64,000 nt of DNA from Streptomyces sp. DSM 110735 (GTDB lineage: Bacteria > Actinomycetota > Actinomycetes > Streptomycetales > Streptomycetaceae). Shown here in pieces: positions 57,930-64,000 of the stretch (its first letter is position 1; every line of letters begins with the position of its first letter). The DNA lies in NCBI RefSeq assembly GCF_016482685.1, contig NZ_JACYHF010000016.1, forward strand, positions 62,001 to 126,000. Direction: 5' to 3'. The notes beneath the pieces were generated by a model. It was not told where the DNA came from and searched no databases. It saw only the letters and a program-made list of their open reading frames with translations. Both the position numbers and the translations under genes were made by a program.

Positions 57930-58880
57930 TCAGTCCACCCGCACCACGTACTTCCCCCGCACTCCACCCGCCTCCAGCGCGCGATGGGCGTCGGCGACGG
58001 CCGCCAGCGGATAGACCGTGTCCACCATGGGACGCAGATCGCCCCGGACCACGTGCCGCGCGAGGTCGTCCAGCAGAGCCCGCTGCGGATTGCCGCTGAA
58101 GAAACGGATCCGGCCACGTCCGTGCACCGCACTCGCGGCGATGGAGGCGAGGGACACCACGGGCCGGGACAGGTCGAAGGCGATGGTGACCATACGCCCG
58201 CCGGGACGCAACAGGCTGCGATGGACAGACAGTTGAGTACCCACCGTGTCCAGTACGACGTCGAAGCGGCCCAACTCGTCCGGGCACACGGCACGGTGGT
58301 CCACCGCCTCGTCGGCGCCCAGCTCGCGGACGAAGTCGAGGTTCGCCGCGCGAGCCAGACCGGTGACGTGGGCGCCGTGCGCCTTGGCCAGTTGGACGGC
58401 GGCGTTGCCGACCCCGCCCGCCGCCCCGCGTACGAGGACCCTTTCACCGGACCGGAGCCGTGCCTTGTCGCGCAGGGCGGTGACGGCGGTGGTGGCGACC
58501 GGGAGCGCGGTCGCCGCCACCAGGTCCAGCCCGTCCGGCACCCGTCCGACCCGCTCCGCGGGCACCGCGACGTACTCGGCGGCGCTGCCGAACCCCGAGC
58601 CGCGGCCCAGCACGCCCCACACCCGGTCGCCCACCGTGATCCCGGCCGTACCGCCGCCGAGCGCGACGACCTCGCCGGTGAAGTCGAGACCCGTACGCTG
58701 CGGGAACCGGCTGCCGGTCACGAGGCGCACCTTCCCGGCGCGAGCGGCGAGTTCACCGCCGTTCACGCTGAACGCCCGCACCCGTACGAGCACTTGACCG
58801 GGACCCGGCGCGGGCCGCTCGGTCTCCCCGACGCGCAGCACCTCGGGGCCGCCGAAGCGGTCGACGAATACGGCCCTCAT
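57930..58880 (-). CDS. NADP-dependent quinone oxidoreductase (MDR family)
   Basis: A 316-residue zinc-free medium-chain reductase: 'GPEVLRVGETERPAPGPGQV', 'RTGLDFTGEVVALGGGTAGI', 'GERVLVRGAAGGVGNAAVQL' (NADP motif AAGGVG) and C-terminal 'HRALEAGGVRGKYVVRVD'. No Cys ligands for structural zinc are seen. It typically reduces quinones or enones. It diverges from a TetR gene with a clear operator in between, so it is likely the regulated target. Confidence 0.9.
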   Translation of the reverse strand: MRAVFVDRFGGPEVLRVGETERPAPGPGQVLVRVRAFSVNGGELAARAGKVRLVTGSRFPQRTGLDFTGEVVALGGGTAGITVGDRVWGVLGRGSGFGSAAEYVAVPAERVGRVPDGLDLVAATALPVATTAVTALRDKARLRSGERVLVRGAAGGVGNAAVQLAKAHGAHVTGLARAANLDFVRELGADEAVDHRAVCPDELGRFDVVLDTVGTQLSVHRSLLRPGGRMVTIAFDLSRPVVSLASIAASAVHGRGRIRFFSGNPQRALLDDLARHVVRGDLRPMVDTVYPLAAVADAHRALEAGGVRGKYVVRVD

Positions 58881-58977
58881 GGTGTTCTCCTCTGCTGGTA
58901 CCGAGCTACGGGTGCGGAGCTACGGGTACGGCGCCCGCCGGAGGCGCCCGGCGGCTGTTTCCCGAGGCTAGGCTGGC

Positions 58978-58999
58978 AAACGGACGGCGTCGTCCGTTT
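58978..58999. promoter_or_regulatory. TetR-type operator
   Basis: AAACGGACG-N4-CGTCCGTTT is a perfect inverted repeat, 19 bp before the TetR start and 98 bp before the oxidoreductase start. Perfect 9-bp arms and the position argue for autoregulation of the divergent pair. Confidence 0.75.
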
Positions 59000-59017
59000 A
59001 CGCGGAGGTGAGAGACA

Positions 59018-59719
59018 GTGACCGGGGATTCCTCTCGGATGGCACCCCCGGGCGTGGGCCGGTACGCGGCGGCCGACCCCGCCGAGGAGAAGGGGCTGCG
59101 CCTGGACGCCCGCCGCAATCGCCGCCGCATCCTCGCCGCCGCCCGCGAGGTCTTCGCCGAGCACGGCATCGACGCCCCGATGGCGACCGTGGCCCGTCGC
59201 GCCGGGGTGGGTGTGGCGACGCTGTACCGCCACTTCCCGACCCGCGACGACCTGGTCCGAGGCGCCTTCGCTCACCAGATGTCGGCGTGCGCACGGGTGT
59301 TCACGGAAGCGGTGGCCGACCCGGAGCCGGGGCGCGGCTTCCGGCGCCTGGTGGTGGAACTGTGCCGCCTCCAACGCGAGGAGCGCGGCTTCCCGGCGGC
59401 GTTCCTCGCGGCCTTCCCGGACCGCGCCCACGAACACGCCGAAGCCCGGTCGGATGCCGAGCGCGCCCTGTCCGCCCTGATCCGCAGAGCCCAGGCGGCG
59501 GGCGCCCTCCGCCCCGACTTCCACCTCTCCGACCTGGCCGTCGTCCTCCTCGCCCACGGTGGCCTGGTCGCCGCCCTCCCCGACGACCCGGCCGCGTCGG
59601 CCCGCCTGGTCGCCTACCTCCTCGACTCCTTCCGCCCCGCCCCGCAGCACGGCACCCTGCCACCCCCGGGCGACCTGAACCTGTCCGGGCTGCCGGTCAC
59701 GGCGCCGGGGTCCGGCTGA
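59018..59719 (+). CDS. TetR/AcrR family regulator
   Basis: A 233-residue repressor. The N-terminal HTH (about 25-85) reads 'RLDARRNRRRILAAAREVFA', 'EHGIDAPMATVARRAGVGVA', 'TLYRHFPTRDDLV'. The ligand domain ends 'SARLVAYLLDSFRPA'. GTG 59018 has GGAGGTGAGAGACA upstream. It regulates itself and the divergent oxidoreductase through the palindrome at 58978. Confidence 0.9.
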   Translation: MTGDSSRMAPPGVGRYAAADPAEEKGLRLDARRNRRRILAAAREVFAEHGIDAPMATVARRAGVGVATLYRHFPTRDDLVRGAFAHQMSACARVFTEAVADPEPGRGFRRLVVELCRLQREERGFPAAFLAAFPDRAHEHAEARSDAERALSALIRRAQAAGALRPDFHLSDLAVVLLAHGGLVAALPDDPAASARLVAYLLDSFRPAPQHGTLPPPGDLNLSGLPVTAPGSG

Positions 59720-59815
59720 GGAAGGGGCCACCGGGTCCGACCGGTCGGCAGCGACTCGTCACGACACCCGCCTTCGTTCCCCTCCGGCGCAACCGCGTAC
59801 GCATAGCGTGATCAC

Positions 59816-61318
59816 ATGACCACAGAAACGGACCGTCCCGTTCTCGACGACCGGCGGTGGAAAGCGCTCGGGGTCTGTCTGACCGCGGGCTTCATCTCCC
59901 TGCTCGACGTCTCGATCGTGAACGTGGCGCTGCCTTCCATGGAGCGCGGGCTCGGCGCCTCCGAAGCCACCCAGTCCTGGGTGGTGTCCGGGTACGCCCT
60001 CGCCTTCGGGCTCGCGCTGGCCCCGGCGGGACGGCTGGGCGACCTGCGGGGACGCCGCCAGGTGCTGCTGTTCGGCCTCGCCGTGTTCACGGCCGCGTCC
60101 ATGGCGTGCGGTCTCGCCGCCGGACCCGCCTGGCTGGTGGTGTTCCGGATGGTCCAGGGCGCGGCAGCCGGTGTGGTCGCACCGCAGACCTCCGGACTGA
60201 TCCAGCAGATGTTCCAGGGCGCCGAACGCGCCCGGGCGTTCGGCTTCCACGGCAGCGTCATCGCCGTGTCCACCGCCGTGGGCCCGCTCGCGGGCGGACT
60301 GCTCCTCCAGGCGTTCGGCACCGAGCACGGCTGGCGCTGGGTGTTCTTCGTCAACGTGCCCATCGGCGTGGCCGCCCTCGTCGCCGGACACCGGCTGCTG
60401 CCCCGCCTCCCGGTGCCGAGCGGCAGACGGGAGAAGTTCGACCCGGTCGGCGTACTGCTCCTCGGCACCGGCGTCCTCGCCCTGCTGCTTCCCCTGGTCC
60501 AGGAACAGCAGTGGCACGGCCGGGCGAAGTGGCTGCTGCTCCCGCTGGGCGCACTGCTGCTGGCGGCGTTCTGGATGTGGGAGCGCAACCGGGGTCGCAC
60601 GGGCGGAGCCCCGCTGGTCGACCTCGGGCTGTTCTCCCTGCGCTCCTTCACGCTCGGCACCCTGATCAGCCTCACGTTCTTCGGCGGGCTCACCACGATC
60701 TTCTTCGTGCTGTCCCTGTTCCTGCAGAACTCCGTGGGATACAGCCCCCTCGCCGCCGGTGTGACGATCCTGCCGTTCGCCGCCGCCTCCGCGGTCGGCG
60801 CCGCCTTCGGGGGACGCGCCGTGATGCGCTACGGACGCAGTCTGGTCGTCATCGGTCTGAGCGGCGTGATCCTCGGGCTGCTGGGCGTCGTGCTGGCCGT
60901 TCGGTGGGTGCCCGGCGAGCACGTCGGCTGGGCCATGGCGCTCCCGCTGCTCATCGGCGGCATCGGCTCCGGCCTCACGGTCTCGCCCAACACGACCCTC
61001 ACCCTCATGCTCGTACCGGTACGACGCGCCGGGGCGGCCGGGGGAGTCATGCAGACCGGTCAGCGCATCGGCTCGTCCGTAGGCATCGCCGTGGTCGGCG
61101 CCGTGTACTTCGCACACCTCGCCAACCACGGCCGTGCCACGACTGCCCTTCAGCTCGGGCTGCTCACCGCCGCCGCCATCATCGCCCTCGCCCTCGTCCT
61201 GGCCGTGGCGGACCTGCGCGAGCGCCGGGCGCACGAGGGCGACGACGACCTCGCGGCGACGCCCCGGCCGGGCGTGGGGGAGAGCGGGGCCGGCGAGAAG
61301 GCCGGCCAGGGGGTCTGA
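59816..61318 (+). CDS. MFS drug exporter, DHA2 (14-TM) family
   Basis: A 500-residue transporter with 14 predicted TM segments: 'LTAGFISLLDVSIVNVALPS' (motif D1-like TM1), 'SWVVSGYALAFGLALAPAGR' with LGDLRGRRQ (motif A), 'RMVQGAAAGVVAPQTSGLIQ' (motif B), 'STAVGPLAGGLLLQAFGTEH' (motif C) and a C-terminal disordered tail. It probably exports drugs or aromatic compounds by proton antiport. It starts 96 bp after the TetR gene and is convergent with the small membrane protein. Confidence 0.92.
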   Translation: MTTETDRPVLDDRRWKALGVCLTAGFISLLDVSIVNVALPSMERGLGASEATQSWVVSGYALAFGLALAPAGRLGDLRGRRQVLLFGLAVFTAASMACGLAAGPAWLVVFRMVQGAAAGVVAPQTSGLIQQMFQGAERARAFGFHGSVIAVSTAVGPLAGGLLLQAFGTEHGWRWVFFVNVPIGVAALVAGHRLLPRLPVPSGRREKFDPVGVLLLGTGVLALLLPLVQEQQWHGRAKWLLLPLGALLLAAFWMWERNRGRTGGAPLVDLGLFSLRSFTLGTLISLTFFGGLTTIFFVLSLFLQNSVGYSPLAAGVTILPFAAASAVGAAFGGRAVMRYGRSLVVIGLSGVILGLLGVVLAVRWVPGEHVGWAMALPLLIGGIGSGLTVSPNTTLTLMLVPVRRAGAAGGVMQTGQRIGSSVGIAVVGAVYFAHLANHGRATTALQLGLLTAAAIIALALVLAVADLRERRAHEGDDDLAATPRPGVGESGAGEKAGQGV

Positions 61319-61326
61319 AGCGCGCG

Positions 61327-61584
61327 TCAGTTCTTCGAGGCGCGTGGCAGACCGCGCGCCGCGAGAAGAACCATCGAGATCTTCAGCGCGGTCGAAATGG
61401 TCAGAGCCTGGAGGAAGGGCATCCCCATGAGCCACAGGGCCACCATCATGACCGTCAGGACCAGCAGCACCGGCACCAGATGGGTCTGCCCGACCGCGGA
61501 CCGCAGCACACCGGTGAAGGTCCGGGACCGATTCACCGTACGGTCCGCGTCCCCGCGGATCTCTTCTTCGTCGACGTGCGGCAT
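61327..61584 (-). CDS. Small two-TM membrane protein
   Basis: An 85-residue protein. The hydrophilic N terminus (about 1-30) is followed by two TM helices: 'LVPVLLVLTVMMVALWLMGM' and a second one around 'ALTISTALKISMVLLAARGL'. No family was recognised. I prefer ATG 61584 (AAGGAA six bases upstream); ATG 61590 would add two residues. It is the last gene of a minus-strand run, 17 bp after the amidohydrolase, so probably part of that operon. Confidence 0.65.
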   Translation of the reverse strand: MPHVDEEEIRGDADRTVNRSRTFTGVLRSAVGQTHLVPVLLVLTVMMVALWLMGMPFLQALTISTALKISMVLLAARGLPRASKN

Positions 61585-61601
61585 TCTCATTTCCTTCGTG
61601 C

Positions 61602-62615
61602 TCAGGCGGGAGCGAGCGCGGGCAGCAGCCGCAGGGCGTTCCCGCGGTTGATGCGGCCGCGTTCCCGCTCGCCGAGGGCGGGGTCCGCGTCCAGCGCGGG
61701 CGTGGTCACCTCGGTGACCACGCGGGTGGGGGTGGGCGGCCAGTCGCTGCCGTACAGGATCCGGGAGACACCCGCGGCGGCCAGCAGCGTGGGGGTGGCC
61801 GACGGGGACATCGGCGCCGCCGTGTCGTAGTAGAAGCGGTGCAGGTAGTCGCGGACGCGGCCGGGGTCGACCGCGGGGGCGAACTGGCGCCCGAAGACCT
61901 CGATCCGGCCCGCGATGTACGGCAGATACCCGCCGCCGTGCGGGAGGACGAAGGTGAGCCGCGGGAAGCGGTCCAGCGTGCCGTTCATGATCAGGCTCAG
62001 GGCGGCGTGCGTGGTGTCCATGAGGAAGTCGCACACGAACGGCGGTACGCCCTGGGGTCCGCCGGAGGTGGCCACCTGCATGGGGTGCGTGCTGATCACG
62101 GCGCCGCGCTCGTCCAGTTCCGCCATCAGCGGGTCGAGCGCGGGGTCGCCCAGGAACGTGTCGCCCGCGCTGGTGCGGGCGCTCACGCCGACGGCCCCGA
62201 GCTCGTCCATCCCGTGGGAGACCGACCAGCGGGAGAGTTCGGGGTCGTCGAGGAAGACGGGCGTGAAGAAGGCGAACCGCCCTGCGTGCCGGGCGGTCAG
62301 GGCACCGGCGGCGTCGAGAGAGACTCGCGCGCTCTCCTTGCGTACCGCCGGGTCCTTGGAGCGGCCCAGCATCGCCACGGTCAGGACGCTGGTGCGGGTG
62401 CCGGTGCGGTCCATCAGGTCCAGCGCGGACGCCTCGTCCCACCGCGTCCACGGCGGCAGGTTGTCCGGGTCCACCATCCCGTTCTCCGTGGCCCACCGCA
62501 CCCATTCGGGGGCGGTGTAGTGATGGTGGACGTCTATTCGCTCGTGTCGGGCGTCGTCGCCGCCCAGCGCGGCGCGGCGACCTATGTCGCCCGGGGCTTG
62601 CAGGTCGGTCGGCAT
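61602..62615 (-). CDS. ACMSD-like amidohydrolase/decarboxylase
   Basis: A 337-residue amidohydrolase_2 TIM barrel. Metal ligands: 'IDVHHHYTAPEW' (HxH at 30-32), 'VISTHPMQV' (His), 'LTFVLPHGGGYLPYIAGRIE' (His) and 'SRILYGSDWPPTPTRVV' (Asp). This set is that of zinc/manganese non-oxidative decarboxylases such as ACMSD and gamma-resorcylate decarboxylase, or related hydrolases. Starting at ATG with GGGAGTGCTTCC upstream, it lies 47 bp after an FAD monooxygenase on the same strand, which fits an aromatic acid pathway. Confidence 0.85.
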   Translation of the reverse strand: MPTDLQAPGDIGRRAALGGDDARHERIDVHHHYTAPEWVRWATENGMVDPDNLPPWTRWDEASALDLMDRTGTRTSVLTVAMLGRSKDPAVRKESARVSLDAAGALTARHAGRFAFFTPVFLDDPELSRWSVSHGMDELGAVGVSARTSAGDTFLGDPALDPLMAELDERGAVISTHPMQVATSGGPQGVPPFVCDFLMDTTHAALSLIMNGTLDRFPRLTFVLPHGGGYLPYIAGRIEVFGRQFAPAVDPGRVRDYLHRFYYDTAAPMSPSATPTLLAAAGVSRILYGSDWPPTPTRVVTEVTTPALDADPALGERERGRINRGNALRLLPALAPA

Positions 62616-62662
62616 GGAAGCACTCCCTACGGGGGTGTGGGGTTCGGGGGTCTGACGGCGGA

Positions 62663-64000
62663 TCAGCGGCTGAGGAGACCTTCGAGGACCCGCGTCAGCT
62701 CCAGCTCGGGGTCGGCCGGCAGGTCCGTCGAGCGCCAGGCGACGATGCCGTCGGGGCGGACGAGCACCGCGCCCCGCGAGGTGACCCCGTGGACGGCGGC
62801 CCAGTCCGCGCCACCGGCGCTGGACGCGGCCGTGGTGTCGAGGTCGAAGTCCGCACCGGCGCCGACGCGGTAGGACACCAGCGGGACGTCGAGCCCGGCC
62901 GAAGCCGCCTTGGCGGCGTACGGCCACGGGCCGTCCACGGTGCCGCAGAGCAGGACGAAGGACCGCTCGTACAGATCGACGGTCGACCTGCTCTCCCCGT
63001 CGTGCACGACGGACATGTGCGGGGCCCGGGTACCGGGGTCCCCGTCCAGGCGCAGCTCCTCCGGGATGGTCGGCGCCTCGGTGTCCGCGCCGGACACCGC
63101 CGTGGAGAGGTAGCGGTAGCCCAGCGACACGGTCATCAGGTCCGTGCTCTGCGCCGTGGCCTGCGCGGCCGCGTAGCCGGGGTGCTCCTCGCGGGCCGCC
63201 TGCTCGATGGCCCGCGCGATCGTGGCCAGGGCGACCGGACGCCGCTCGTTCTCGTACGTGTCCAGCAGCCCCTCGCCCGCCCAGCCGCGCAGCACCGCGG
63301 TGACCTTCCAGGCCAGGTTGTGCGCGTCCTGGATACCGGTGTTGGAGCCGAACGCGCCGGTGGGCGGCATCTCGTGCGCCGAGTCACCGATGAGGAAGAC
63401 GCGTCCCTCCCGGTAGCTGTCGGCGACCCGGTCCGCCGCGTGCCACGGGGCGCGCCCGGTGACCTCCACGTCCAGGTCCCGTACCCCGGCGGCGGCCCTG
63501 ATGTGGTCCGCGATGCGCGTGTCGGTGAAGGACTCGAGCGTCTGGCCGCGCTCGGGGAACCACGGGATGTGGAAGACCCACTTCTCCTCGTTGTCGACGG
63601 GCAGCAGGACCCCGTCGCCCTCGGTCCCGTTCAGATAGCAGACCAGGAAGCGCTGGTCGTTCACCACCTCGCGCAGCAGCTTGCTGCGGAAGGTGACGCT
63701 GACGTTGTGGAACAGGTCGCCCGCGCCGCTCTGCCCGATGCCCAGACGCCTGCGCACGGGGCTGCGCGGACCGTCTGCCGCGAGGAGGTAGGCGGCGCGC
63801 CTGGTGTACGTCGACCCACTCTCCCGGTCGAGCAGTTCGCACGTCACGCCGTCCGGCTCCTCGGTGAAGGAGACCAGCTCCGTACCGAAGCGCACGTCCC
63901 CGCCCAGGCGACGGGCATGGTCCAGCAGGACCGGCTCCAGGTCGTTCTGGCTGCACGCGCAGCGCACGGTCGAGCACAGCCCCTTCTCGGGGGCGCCGCC
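62663..64000 (-). CDS. FAD-dependent aromatic monooxygenase (5' end outside window)
   Basis: At least 445 codons of a PheA/TfdB-type flavin hydroxylase. The N-terminal FAD motif is beyond the window and the frame is open to base 64000. Visible landmarks: 'CSQNDLEPVLLDHARRLGGD', 'LLAADGPRSPVRRRLGI' (DG motif) and 'VFLIGDSAHEMPPTGAFGSN', 'GIQDAHNLAWKVTAVLRGWA' (GD motif), followed by the thioredoxin-like C-terminal domain ('RSFVLLCGTVDGPW', 'GAVLVRPDGIVAWRS'). Such enzymes ortho-hydroxylate phenols or polyketides. It precedes the ACMSD-like gene, giving a hydroxylase-decarboxylase pair. Confidence 0.9.
   Translation of the reverse strand, partial: GGAPEKGLCSTVRCACSQNDLEPVLLDHARRLGGDVRFGTELVSFTEEPDGVTCELLDRESGSTYTRRAAYLLAADGPRSPVRRRLGIGQSGAGDLFHNVSVTFRSKLLREVVNDQRFLVCYLNGTEGDGVLLPVDNEEKWVFHIPWFPERGQTLESFTDTRIADHIRAAAGVRDLDVEVTGRAPWHAADRVADSYREGRVFLIGDSAHEMPPTGAFGSNTGIQDAHNLAWKVTAVLRGWAGEGLLDTYENERRPVALATIARAIEQAAREEHPGYAAAQATAQSTDLMTVSLGYRYLSTAVSGADTEAPTIPEELRLDGDPGTRAPHMSVVHDGESRSTVDLYERSFVLLCGTVDGPWPYAAKAASAGLDVPLVSYRVGAGADFDLDTTAASSAGGADWAAVHGVTSRGAVLVRPDGIVAWRSTDLPADPELELTRVLEGLLSR

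Overview
This is about 64 kb of very GC-rich actinobacterial chromosome, almost certainly Streptomyces. The reasons are the codon usage, GTG/TTG starts with GGAGG-type ribosome binding sites, many twin-arginine signals, an NnaR-type nitrate regulator, a ROK-controlled sugar locus and one rare TTA (bldA-type) codon. No rRNA, tRNA, CRISPR array, prophage or PKS/NRPS genes were seen. The window cuts a gene at both ends.

1-8.6 kb is a mosaic. It holds the end of an acyl-CoA synthetase, a DUF402 protein, a DUF2975 membrane protein/HTH cassette behind a 45-bp palindromic promoter, a DUF3515 lipoprotein, a MerR regulator fused to a DNA sliding-clamp-like region, a DinB/DUF664 protein, an IS5-type transposase remnant that has truncated a pentapeptide-repeat gene, and several hypotheticals.

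8.6-34.9 kb is the main accessory region, a carbohydrate locus. On the minus strand are two secreted proteins, ThuA-glucose/sorbosone dehydrogenase and cupredoxin-3xIg-DUF1080. A two-domain laccase diverges from them. On the plus strand follow a ROK regulator, an RbsA/RbsC/RbsB-like ABC transporter, a Gfo/Idh/MocA dehydrogenase, a TIM-barrel isomerase and a second secreted pair built from the same modules in another arrangement (GSDH-PKD-CBM and ThuA-DUF1080). After a strong hairpin comes a translationally coupled operon: inositol-phosphate-synthase-like cyclase, UbiA prenyltransferase (EboC-like), TIM barrel, EboA, TatD-like EboB, EboE and EboF-like phosphodiesterase, then a Tat-exported TIM barrel. 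This matches most of the cyanobacterial/algal 'ebo' metabolite-traffic operon. eboD, a sugar-phosphate cyclase, appears to be replaced by a different cyclase family.

35-46.8 kb holds a set of secreted proteins around a TrmB/LuxR-type regulator: an NlpC/P60-like and a DUF1906 glycosidase-like protein that carry the same six-repeat C-terminal domain, a DUF6528 Tat protein and a 64-residue secreted peptide. Then come a DUF262/HNH/RAMA nuclease-like gene and a Fic-domain gene, a possible defence pair.

46.9-56.8 kb is a compact nitrate-assimilation island: narK, nirD, nirB, an FAD reductase and nasA in one coupled operon, divergent from nnaR and a sirohydrochlorin chelatase that supplies siroheme for NirB.

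56.9-64 kb has an SRPBCC protein, a DUF4253 protein, a quinone-oxidoreductase/TetR divergent pair with a clear operator, a 14-TM MFS exporter, and the start of a probable aromatic-catabolic cluster (small membrane protein, ACMSD-like amidohydrolase/decarboxylase, FAD monooxygenase cut by the window end).
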